From Amoebidium appalachense (Eukaryota > Ichthyosporea): a stretch of 64,000 nucleotides of DNA. Positions 35,031 through 64,000 of this stretch are shown piece by piece. Position 1 is the first letter of the stretch, and every line of letters starts with the position of its first letter. The notes beneath the pieces are model-generated. The model worked only from the letters and a program-made list of their open reading frames with translations. It was not told where the DNA came from and ran no database searches. Both the position numbers and the translations under genes were made by a program. The DNA is taken from assembly GCA_963693365.1 (NCBI GenBank), contig CAVNZM010000006.1, positions 4,216,001-4,280,000 on the forward strand, in the 5' to 3' direction.

Positions 35031-37019
35031 ATGGTCGCCAGTCACACCATGTACGGCTTTGCCGGGGTTCTGGTGCTTGCCAGCTCCACACTGGGCCACA
35101 TAGCAGTCATCCCCAGCACCATACCGCCAGCTTCGTCCTCCGTCATGCTTGCACTCCGCATGCCTCACGGCGCCCCGGTAAGTGCCCTAGTTTCTATGGC
35201 TCATATATAATGGTTTCATGCTGCCTGTCAGTGCATCTGCACGACACGCAGACGGCAGATAATGAAACATAATTACCATTTGCATGATATCGATGATGAT
35301 GATGATACATCATACACACACACGTACCGTGGCACACACGAGCGACATGTAGTCTATTGCATTGAGTGAGTTTAAAATAAGCTTAAATTGTATGTACATG
35401 GTAGTCTATTGCATTGAGTGGGTTTGATATAAACTTAAATTGTATGTACATGCTTCCTCTGACCTCTCCCACCCTCCCCCTGCCCTTCACATGCAGCGCG
35501 CACATGCCCGAGTACACACGCACACACACACACACACACACACATACGCACACACACACACACAAACGTTTCTTCTTCTGCTTCTTCTTCTTCTTCTTCT
35601 TCTCTCTCTCTCTCACTCTCTTGCCCTCCCCCCCCCCCCCCCCCCCCCTCGCTCTCTCTACACACACACGCGTTACGCATGCACACACACGTGTCGTACG
35701 CAAACGGTCAATAAATACAGTTGGCAGTGATCATGAGGTGGACATTTGGATACACCTGAATTGCTTCCGCATTTCCCAAGGACTCGACAACTTGAGTCGA
35801 AAAAAAAGGGGGGGGAAAAGAAGACTAATCTAATCAATTAAAAAAAGAAGACCAATCTAATTCAATTTTATACCTCCAGAACGCAGGCACCACCAAAGTA
35901 ATCATCACAATGCCGCCAGGCACATACAACACCAAGCCCGTTCCAACATACAACTTCAACCTCAACATCACAAAGAGGGTGCTAGATCCCCCCGTTGTTG
36001 TGCATGGCACATCACAGAATGAGACCGTGGACCAGATCATATGGACGGCAGTGAACGGCTACGAGGTCCCTACGTGGGCCGTGCAGGATTTCTGTAAGCT
36101 TTCCAAACACCTCAGACGACATCTTTTTATCTTGATGAATGTTTTACGATGATTCAGCCTGTACCAAAAACATTTCCCCGCCTCCCCTCCTATGTACTAG
36201 AAATATCCCCCCCCCCCCCCCCCCCCCGCCCGTAACCCCCCCCCCCCCTAAACCCCCCTCTCCCCCCCCTGCCCGTAGCCCCCCCCCCCCCGTCCCCCCG
36301 GTCCTTTCAATGAACACCGAGAAGAAAAACAAGGAGCGGGGGAAACGGGGGGTGGGGCACGAAGGGACACGCCACAGCGTGTTTTCAAACGGTTTGTTGC
36401 ATTTCAAGGGTGCACGAATTGTGTTGGTTTGCTTGCACTAGCCTGTTGGTGGTGTTGTGTTGTCGGTATTTTTTTTTTTTTCAAAAGTGTTTTCCTTTTT
36501 TTGGGGGGGGGGGGGGGGGGGAGGGGGGGGGGGGGGGGGGGGGCGAAGGGAGAGGTGGGGCAGCAAGTAAAAGAATCGTTTAGTAGGTCAAATCCGATGT
36601 TCCACCAAGATGGTAGGCTACCGAAGAACGAACCGTGACTCACCCTTTTTTGCAGTAATCCAAACGTCTTTTCTCAATGTAACGGGCACTACCCTCTTTA
36701 AGTTCTACCAGCAACACTCTGATGGCACGTGGAGAAACTGGACTGCAGGAAATGACACCACTGGGTATATATGCGCCCTCCTCCCCTTCTCTTTTCCCAC
36801 CCCTCACGTGGTGATACAAGAGTACTAATAAACGTGACACTCAACCCCCCCCCCCCCCCCCCCCCCCTCTCCCCACCACCACCACAACCACACACACATA
36901 CACCCCTCTTCCGCAATCCATTATCCGCTTTTTTCCCTCCATTCCGCACAAAGTTGAGAGAACTAAGGTCATAAAAAAAGTGCACTGTATACTGGCACAC
37001 CTTGCCTCGGACCTTTAAG

Positions 37020-37066
<47 letters not shown>

Positions 37067-37090
37067 ACCACCACCACCACCACCACCACC

Positions 37091-37151
<61 letters not shown>

Positions 37152-37334
37152 CCAAGAACACCCCCTCCCCCCCCCCCCCCACAAAAAAAAAAAAAAAAAA
37201 AAAAAAACCTTTCCGAGTCCCCTGCCACTTACTCTTTATCAATCCCCACTTACACATACCCCCCCCCCCCCCCCCCTCCCCTCCTCCCGCCCCACCTCCC
37301 ACCCCGCAACCAACCGCACGCAGGCGCGCGCGCG

Positions 37335-37395
<61 letters not shown>

Positions 37396-38642
37396 TGCCA
37401 ATGACCGGTGGAGGTGCAGGAGGTCAGGATCCTCATGCCGGCCACAACCACGGCCGCAGAGGTAAGATCGTGGTACCACATGATACAGGAAACTGAGCTT
37501 TTCCTGAGCATCTAATTATGTAAACACCATTGCCTTTTTATAATAGCAAGGAGATGCCACGGAGCTTAACCAATTTTAGGCATAGTTGAAAAGGTATGGA
37601 TATTAACATAGGCGCAGAAAGAGCAAAACCGTGTTTGGGTGAACAGTATGAGGAGGACGGGGTGTGAGCGGAGGGGTGTGCCGGTGACTGAGTTTAGAGA
37701 CCGTGGTTGCACTTAAAAGGGAAGGGGGGGCGGGGGCGTTCCCTTTTTGCTTCATGTCCTATCTCTTCAACAACCCAAGCAATAGCTACTATATTCACTC
37801 AGAAACAATCAAGCCTTTCCCCCTTGTGCCAGCATTTTCCTTCCCCACCCCAAAAATGCACACTTCTACCATCACCCATCCGTCCTCTCTCCTTGTGCAG
37901 GTTATGGTAAATATAATCTTGTTTCTACCTAACCTCAACCACCTTGCTCCAGCCACCCCCCCGCAATTCCGGAACCCCCTCCCCTCAACATCTCCCCTCA
38001 ACATCTCCCCCAACTGCCCCACCCCCCTGCACACACAAACACACACACACACATACACACACAAGAGCTCCCCCCCCCCCCCCCCCCCCCCGTCCCCCCG
38101 CAACCTCCCCTTCAACCACGATCACACCCACACACCCATCTATAGCTGCCGAGGGTGAGGATCCAGCCCCCTCCCTGAAGCTCGCCCCGGTGCCGGCAAC
38201 CAACAACCAATCAGGGGACTCGATGCCAATGACCGGCAATTCAAGCGACTCCTCGGATTGGTTTGTGGAACTTACCCCCCCCCCCTCCCCCACCCGCCCG
38301 CCCGTCCGCCCGCCCGCCTGCCCCCTCCCCATATAAGCACACACACACTATTCCAAGCTTCCGTATTCCAATGCCCACCCTGATGTTTTCGCTTGAACTG
38401 CGTGGGGGCACACACAGAAAGTGCACACACACGGTAAGCGCGCACACACATTCCCGGAGAGAATATAGTCCTGTTACAGTAAATTTCATGTCATCCTTAC
38501 ATCCATACATAAGAAGTCATGCCCTTAAGCCCCCCTCCCCCCCCCCATCTCCCTCTTCCCCCCAGGGGCTCCTCCGTACGTGAAGAGCCCTACTGCAAAC
38601 ACTGAAATGTTAACTGCACAGGTACCACTTACTAAACTGACA

Positions 38643-38677
<35 letters not shown>

Positions 38678-38966
38678 TTCCCCCCCCCCCCCTCCCCCCC
38701 TCCCTTCCCCCTCCCTCCACACACACCTCCCTAACCCTTCCCCCCTTCCCCAACCACCACCACCGCCATGCAGGGGCAAAGGGGATATTATGGCATTGGT
38801 GGCCCTGATTCTTTCCGCACTATCTGCCATCGGTGTGGTCTTCTTGCTTTTCACTGCAAGCCAAAACCGCAAAGCGAGCACGTCCCCAACCGGATCAGAT
38901 GGTACACCTGAATGGCCTCGGAGCTCGCCAAATAAGAATGGGAAGTCTACGTCACCGGAGGTTTGA
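35031..38966 (+). CDS. YcnI/DUF1775-like secreted, membrane-anchored protein
   Basis: Eukaryotic relative of the bacterial YcnI family (DUF1775), which binds copper on the outer face of the membrane. Exons 35031-35177, 35880-36093, 36656-36764, 37394-37461, 38146 to ~38270, a short one near 38566, and 38774-38966. The first four junctions keep frame. A signal peptide (MYGFAGVLVLASSTLG) is followed by His23, which would be the mature N-terminus as in YcnI proteins. Family-like features: PSTIPPASSSVMLALRMPHG, GTTKVIITMPPG, QIIWTAVNGYEVPTWAVQDF. A His-rich linker (DPHAGHNHGRR) follows, then a C-terminal membrane helix (IMALVALILSALSAIGVVFL) and a short polar tail ending at TGA 38964-38966. The phases of the last three exons do not join cleanly. 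Function in this organism is inferred, possibly copper binding. Confidence 0.72.
35349..35452. repeat. 52-bp tandem duplication in intron 1
   Basis: Two adjacent copies, 35349-35400 and 35401-35452, starting gtagtctattgcattgagtg and ending tgtatgtacatg, with a few substitutions between them. Confidence 0.95.
35570..35616. repeat. (TTC)n/(CT)n tract
   Basis: TTC trinucleotide repeat running into CT dinucleotides in the same intron, preceded by (CA)n at 35517-35564. Confidence 0.95.
37092..37145. repeat. (GA)n microsatellite
   Basis: Pure GA array between a CAC trinucleotide run and a C run plus A run, in intron 3 of the YcnI-like gene. Confidence 0.95.
37331..37393. repeat. (GC)n/(CA)n array forming a splice acceptor
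   Basis: Alternating GC then CA repeat ends CACACAG exactly at the start of exon 37394-37461, so the microsatellite itself supplies the acceptor AG. Confidence 0.9.
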
Positions 38967-41247
<2,281 letters not shown>

Positions 41248-42280
41248 CTAGGCCGCATATGGCATGGTGACGTCCACCTGGCTCTCCTGGATCTCGCTGG
41301 CAACGGTGCGCCTGCGGGCATAGATGACTGCGGCAGCGGCAGCGGCCAGCAGGCCGGCACCGACACTGGCACCAGCCACGGCACCAGCAGTGACGGCCCC
41401 AGAGCTGCCCGACGTAACGGCCGGGGAAGAGGCCGAGCCGGATGGGGCTGCGGCAAGGCCCGAGGCGGCAACATGCGAGGTGGTGGGTGCAACAAGTACC
41501 TCCACAGTGTCCACAGCAGAGGAGAAGGCCACGGACGGCTCGGGGGTGATGGTCGGTGGCACCGTGGTGGTGGATGGGGGAGGAACGGTGGTAGTGGGGG
41601 GAGGGGGAGGAACAGTGGTGGTGGGAGGAGGGGGAGGAACGGTGGTAGTGGGAGGAGGGGGAGGAACGGTGGTGGTGGGGGAAGGAGGGGGAACGGTGGT
41701 GGTGGGGGGAGGGGGGAGGGACGGAAGAGGATGTGGGCTCGAGGTAGCACTCTGGGCCCTGTACCTCGCCAATGCTGAAGCGGTTGCCGTCTGTCGTCAG
41801 GACAGCGGTGTTTGGCACGGCCGACAAGTTGAGCTTGCGCTTGAATGTGGCGCAGTAGTTCGAGGACGCGCCGGGGGCGGGCAGAGAGTCTGTCCACAGG
41901 TTGCCGTTGAACTGGTTATCACCGTCCATAGTCACCTCCGCATAGCCCTCGGTGCTCGAGGCAACACTCCACGTGCCCATCTCCCCACGCAGCCCGCCGT
42001 TCTCGTCGGTGAAGCAGCTCAAAAACCGTACGCCAAAGCTGGTCAGTGCCTGTGCCTGGCCGCCGGGGGGCGCGCATTCCGAGGGGGCGGCCTCGAAGTT
42101 GCTGCTGTATGCGACGCTGTAGCAGAACTGGGTGGTCTGGGCGGCCTCGTCGTACTTGTAGCTGCCGGGCACATACGTCACGGCCCAGTCGATGGCTTTG
42201 CCGCTGCAGTCCACGGCTGCCTGGGCGCTGTGGATGGCCGCAACGGCCGCAAGAACAGTCGTCATGCCGCGGATCGTCAT
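41248..42280 (-). CDS. Secreted Cys-containing protein with Thr/Pro repeats and C-terminal membrane helix, one frame break
   Basis: Unrecognised ectodomain; no function assigned. Start ATG at 42278-42280 gives a signal peptide (MTTVLAAVAAIHSAQA) and an approximately 160-residue domain with six to seven Cys (VDCSGKAIDW, YVPGSYKYDEAAQTTQFCYS, PNTAVLTTDGNRFSIGEVQG). A stalk of about six TTTVPPP-type repeats (30-bp DNA period) follows, then a small-residue-rich membrane helix (GAVAGASVGAGLLAAAAAAV), a YARRRT stop-transfer and a short tail ending MPYAA at TAG 41248-41250. The ectodomain and the stalk/helix are in different frames; the switch lies in the C-rich start of the stalk at about 41710-41745. 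A single-base error in a C run is the simplest cause. The architecture suggests a cell-surface protein. Confidence 0.65.
41545..41720. repeat. 30-bp coding minisatellite (Thr/Pro stalk)
   Basis: Plus-strand units of the type ggaacggtggtagtggg followed by aggaggggga repeat about six times. On the sense strand they encode TTTVPPPPP units. Such arrays are prone to length change. Confidence 0.9.
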
Positions 42281-42380
42281 TTTGTTTTGTTTACAAATAA
42301 GTATGCGCTAGGAGAAAGATTGGGTTGTGCTAGTAATACGTTTGTAGCTGGTGTGGATGATGTTGCTTGCCGGCTGGCCC

Positions 42381-42389
42381 CTATATATA
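42381..42389 (-). promoter_or_regulatory. TATA-like element of the secreted-protein gene
   Basis: TATATATAG on the minus strand about 100 bp upstream of the ATG at 42280. A plausible core promoter by position only. Confidence 0.45.
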
Positions 42390-44257
42390 ATCGTTGTCCA
42401 GCCGTGGGTGCGAGCATCAGGATTCTAATTGGCTTTCTCTCCAAAGAGAAAGTCATTTTGATTGGGCATGATCTTTTTTTACATCTCCCTATCGAAGCAG
42501 ATGTGCACAGAAAACGAATCTTCTGCTACATCACAAAGGCCATTAGTCTTATTACGACTAAGTCTTACCAGACTTTAATACACATTTTTATATAAAATTA
42601 GATAAAATAAATTTTTTTATTAAAATTTTTAGTTGTCTAAATAGATCACTGTTCACCCGATTTTATGTTATTCTATATCATAGGTCAATAGACTATGAAT
42701 TCTGAAAAGGCACGAAGTTGAAATTCGTTGGGCCCCAGTGCTTGCCCAAAGATCTTTCAGTGCGTGGCGCTGGAAGTAGCTGCATGGCGCCGTACACTTC
42801 TTGATTATCTTCACTTTTTGTTAGGGTTCCCCACAGCTGTGCTCACCGTATTAAAAGAATAAAAATAACCTTTAAATTATAATATATTATTTCAAAGAAG
42901 CATTTCATGTAAGCAACAATGAAGAGAAAATGAATCGAACCCACAATGCAAGGTCAGGTGAACCCAAAACCCAAGAGATCTAGGGAGAACAGAAGCCACG
43001 AACAACGCTCCTGAGAGCTGAACTCTGCATCGAACGAGCTTTGCCCAGCCAGCCGCGAGTGGGTGCCCAGCAGTGCGCCAGCACTCTTATACGTGGGCAA
43101 ACGCTGTGGCCAGCCTGAACAGGCTCTGACACGAACTGTGCTGTCTGTGCCCGCCAGTCGAACCACCGCCTAAGGATTTTTGTGGTGCAGGTATATACGC
43201 CATGCATAAGCATAGCACAAGCTCTGCGTTTGTACATATAGCGCATTTGTAGATCTGGTACACTGGTGAGTGCACGTAGCTAAGTAAACTATTCCCGGAG
43301 CTTGCTATGTCACATAGTATAGGCAGCCTAAATATGTACGCACAAGACGCATTCCAAAAAGGTGTCTCGAGCTCAGCGGCCGCCGGTTTTCTCGAGTTCG
43401 ATGCAAGCGCTTTGGTACGGTTTGGCCTGCACCACGAAAAAACCGATGTTGTCTTGGGTTGTCCCTGTCTTGCAACTTGATGTGCCACCCGCTCTAAATG
43501 TGCAAGACTGTGCATTTGGGCGTGCGTTTTTGTGTGTGCTTTTACAGCTTGTATCCGCGCACACGTACTTGTGTGTGCCGCGGGCCGGACGTAAAGACCT
43601 TGCCCTACACCAAACCGGAGTAGATCATGAGCGTGTTGTACAGTCATACACCAATTTTCTATTTTGTTGGAACTAACTGCTATGTGCCGGCTATAAATAC
43701 AGGTAACCTTTGCCATATTATGCAGATGTCGCTAAGTGTGGCATCCGGATCCAACTCGTACATATAGCTGCTTGGTTATAACCTTTTAATCTAGATCTCC
43801 TTTTACCTCTGTGCGATTCAGTCGCATGTCTGATAATGGTTGTTGATAAAAGACTGATCATGCCCGTAAAAGAGCATGCAGACATCATCACATCTCTACG
43901 TTGCAGCTACGTTGCAGCAGGTTAGCTAAGCAAGACACAAAAAAATCATAGACCTTCTCGAGAGATCTATTCAGACTGGGGTTTACGCTGTTTACTCGAG
44001 GCAAAGAGAGACCAGTCTCAGGTATGGGGGGTTTTTGCTCGGAATATCCCCTCAGCGGTATATCATGATCACGTACATAGATGTCGGGTGATGACTATAT
44101 ATCAGTGTTTACTTTCTCTACGAGACACCATAAAGACTAAGAAAAATCATGAGTCAATTAGTTGGGGTTCCCCGTTATTTTTTTTTTTTTTTTTTTTGGG
44201 GGGGGGGGGCTCCCCTGGAACACTCGATATCAGCTGGTTGTGTGTGTGTGTGTATGT

Positions 44258-44317
<60 letters not shown>

Positions 44318-44414
44318 TAGAATTTTGTAATGATGTGTTTCTCAAGCCAATCAATACATCTAATAAACAGGTCGTAGTTACGCGTGTTTAGTATAAAATC
44401 AAGGATGTTGTAAT
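42390..44414. other. Intergenic, mostly ordinary complexity
   Basis: Includes an AT-rich segment (42590-42670), a GT array (44238-44311) beside a T-run/G-run, and several unrecognised short open frames on the minus strand at 43087-43716 that lack motifs and read as non-coding. No supported gene. Confidence 0.55.
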
Positions 44415-46070
44415 TTACAGGTAGGCGCGATCTTTCTGGGTGTCTGTTGTGAATGTGACGTGTGTATGTTGCGGTATTATGTGGTCTATTAAACTACATT
44501 TGGCGATACATGACAGTTTAAACTGGTGTGTGTGTGTGTTGTTTGGGCATGCAAACGATGCCACCTTATACTTTTTAGATCTCCACTGTATAGCACGTGT
44601 ACAGTAAAAGCGTGGCAATTGATCAATAATACCATCAGCTAGAGAAAGACCAGTTCTACAGGAAGGTAATATGTATTTAGGTGTTATACATTTGCGAGTG
44701 CCATATTTGCCAATATGGTTAAGGCGGTCATTATATATAAAACGAGACAGTAAGGCTTAGTTTCTCAAGGTGTCTGCTTTCATCGGGTACGTGTCGTGTG
44801 GTATCTTTTTCCATTTGTTATATTGCGTGATTACCTTGTGATTGTGTACATGTTTAATAAGTAAGTGGCAATCCAAAGTCACACGCACACTTTTGCGGGG
44901 TTTATTTGTATTTGTGCCTGGGGGAGAAGGAGAGAGAGAGGGAAGGAAAGAGGGGAGAGGTGAGGAGGGGACAGGTCGGATAGAGAAGGGAGGGTGGGAG
45001 GGCAAATACTTCTTTAAGCGGCTTATGTGCTTATTGAATTTCAGCGCGAGATGGGATACTCTAGCAGCTATTGGGACCAGACCATATATCGAGAGCGTTA
45101 CAGGCCCAGGTTTACAACAGTTGTTAGATAGAAAGGAGGCAACTTCTGCTTCAAGGAAATTTGCCAAGGGTTTAAGCGCTCTAGTTCTCTCTTTCTTGAT
45201 CCAAGCGGCGAGAAGGGGTAAACCATATTCACATGCCGGGAAGACAAAAGTGCGAATAAATGTAAGTCTAATAGAAGGATGGAGGGGTGTGTCTTTAAAA
45301 ATATTAGCCGAGAAGAAAGCTAACTGCTTACGAGCCAACTCTACCCTCTTTTCGACCATATGGGAAAACATAACACCAACAGAATTAACCGGGACACCAA
45401 GATATTTGTATTCTGGAACTATAGGTACAGGTTTAGATGACAATGTAAATGTGTGTAAATTGTTAGCTATATCAGGTACAAGAACACCACATTTGTCTAT
45501 GTTAAGGGTCATAAGGTTTGCCTTGCATCACTCTGACACTACATCGAACAATCTTTGCAGGCGTCTAGGGGTACGGGCAAGGAGGGACAGATCATCAGCA
45601 TAGAGAAGTGCAGGCGGAAAGTTATTAATAGGGTCATCATTTTCGGCATAAATCTTGACAGCCAAATCATCTATAAATAGGTTAAACAAAATGGGGCTAA
45701 GCAATGAACCCTGCAAGAGACCTCTAGTACGAGCAAAAGCGTATGAAAGATGCCCATTAACCACAGCTCTACCATAGGTTTGAGACAAGAGTGCTTCTAA
45801 CAGAACACCAATGCAGTGTGGTACATCCCGAAGCTTTTCCCATAGGAGACCAGGGGAGACAGAATCGTAAGCAGTTTTCCAATCAATAAAGCCAACAAAT
45901 CGTGCACCAGCATAGAATCGTGCAGTGCCATTATTTGAACATAATGGCCGCTGCCCTGCATGCCACCTCGTGGCACGGCGAATATTCAAGATGTGTGTTC
46001 TCAGAGAGCCCTTGCTTTGGTGATAGGCAGATAGAGGTGCCTCCCGTTAACACTCGCACGAAGAAACTTT
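44415..46070 (-). mobile_element. Decayed non-LTR (LINE-type) reverse transcriptase
   Basis: One minus-strand frame from about 46070 to the TAA near 44415 encodes a reverse transcriptase and its C-terminal region, interrupted by only two in-frame stops (TGA at 45528-45530, in a position where Trp is expected, and TAA at 44757-44759). RT landmarks: FIDWKTAYDSV (motif A), GSLLSPILFNLFIDDL (motif B region), LLYADDLSLLA (YADD catalytic motif) and LNIDKCGVL (motif D), followed by YKYLGVPVN. No endonuclease domain or LTR is visible; the 5' part is missing. The (GA)-rich interruption at about 44925-44990 may be a later insertion. A related fragment lies at 4255-4445. Confidence 0.85.
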
Positions 46071-46165
46071 AGACAGAGACTTTGTTTATCTACGACTTCC
46101 GGAAACACCGCCTTCGCAAAGTTCGCATGCCACCCTTTGAACAAGGCCTCCGAGGATATATGGAG

Positions 46166-46211
46166 CAAGGCCTTCTAAATAGCACACCGGTGTGCTATTT
46201 AGGAGGCCTTG
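46166..46211. repeat. 46-bp near-perfect palindrome
   Basis: caaggccttctaaatagcac and its reverse complement meet at 46188/46189 with one mismatch in 23 positions. Partially matching outer arms (ggatatatgg / atatggagg) extend it. It could extrude a hairpin or be the end of a foldback element. Confidence 0.9.
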
Positions 46212-46998
46212 ATATGGAGGCTTTGCCTTTGGAACGGTGCGTGCAGTATGCAACCAGCTGACCAATCGCATGCCCTCAACTTTATGTACTTTGCGCTACA
46301 TGAGTTTAATCTAATCAAAATGTAGCAAAGCCTAAAGAAAAGGTCACGGGGGCTGGGGGTTTGGACTGGGTACCTTGGGTGTGTGACCGTGCATGCGAGT
46401 CGTACGACGGTCTCGGTGAAACAAAGGGCATATTCAGGTACACGAGAGAATGTCTAATAGAAGCAAAGAAAAAAAAACTTCCTTAAATATGTAGAGTTGA
46501 ATAACCTCAAATATTCTACATCTACACAGCTAAACCAACAACTGGAAGCAAATGCTAAACAGGGTTAGCAAGTGTGGTTCTCAAGTTCGAAAAGCTCAAA
46601 CAACCAATCAAAGTTTGCGTGCTTAATTCTGTATTGACCTGTCCACCTTCCTAATTCGGCAGGTATTTCTCAAACGAACCCGCGCCGGTGCCGCAGCGCG
46701 CGAAGTTTTCCGTTTCTGTTGAAGGGAGAGACAGTCCGTGGTGCATGCATGATTCTGTTTTTCGTCTTTTTGAATCATAGTATTTTTTTTTGCCTACCCT
46801 TTCCCCCTTGGAGAAAAGCATCTGTTTATAAGCATGTTCTAAAGAGTAGGCTTCTGGAGGGGGTTAAGTTAGGCACACAGCGGGTCTGTTTGAAGAGCAG
46901 CTTTTGTTGGAATCACAGGCTCCCTTGTTGGCTCGAAATTTGTCGAGTTTTTATAGCAAGTATATGCGGAGGCACCTTAGAGAGCATCAGTTAGAAAA
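46212..46998. other. Upstream region of the PKC gene
   Basis: Ordinary-complexity DNA with no TATA box that I can recognise near the PKC start. It presumably holds the promoter and 5' UTR. No gene is seen in it. Confidence 0.4.

Positions 46999-64000
<17,002 letters not shown>

Noticed and set aside
43087-43716. 209-codon minus-strand open frame near the secreted-protein gene
   Set aside because: Cys/His/Pro-rich without family features and with no promoter or splice context.

Overview
The window is nuclear DNA from an intron-rich eukaryote. Two multi-exon genes have dozens of short GT-AG exons, and most introns are filled with poly-C/poly-G runs, (CA)n/(GT)n arrays up to about 340 bp, (GA)n/(CT)n tracts and degenerate minisatellites. 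A DIL-tailed class V-type myosin together with an HR1-C2-C1-C1-kinase protein kinase C (the fungal Pkc1-type order) points to an opisthokont. A unicellular holozoan or an early fungal-line protist would fit. The species cannot be fixed from sequence alone.

Layout. 1-1205 (-): F-box/leucine-rich-repeat protein running off the left edge, with one frame break. 3425-25477 (-): a 34-exon, about 1,730-residue myosin with SH3-like domain, motor, five IQ motifs, short coiled coil, Ser/Thr/Pro linker and DIL tail. 25478-34870: gene-poor DNA with low-complexity tracts and two copies of an A-tailed retroposon. 35031-38966 (+): secreted, membrane-anchored YcnI/DUF1775-like protein with a TATA box upstream. 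38967-41247: low-complexity DNA including the longest CA array. 41248-42280 (-): secreted, Pro/Thr-rich, single-pass membrane protein with one frame break. 44415-46070 (-): decayed non-LTR reverse transcriptase, with a second fragment of the same family inside a myosin intron. 46999-64000 (+): protein kinase C, 19 complete exons plus the start of a 20th, cut by the right edge.

The genes do not form an operon or an obvious pathway. The myosin (cargo transport on actin) and the PKC (Rho- and lipid-regulated kinase) are both typical cytoskeleton or cell-cortex genes, but nothing here ties them functionally.

The most unusual feature is in the introns. Several hold partial copies of the edge of the exon next to them, including its splice site. 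PKC introns carry second copies of the 3' ends of two kinase exons, with many synonymous differences, and of the 5' edge of a C2 exon. Myosin introns carry minisatellites that look seeded from the adjoining exon-intron boundary. Many splice sites also lie directly in or against (GT)n/(CA)n arrays. I call these copies 'exon-edge echoes' and treat them as the main lead.
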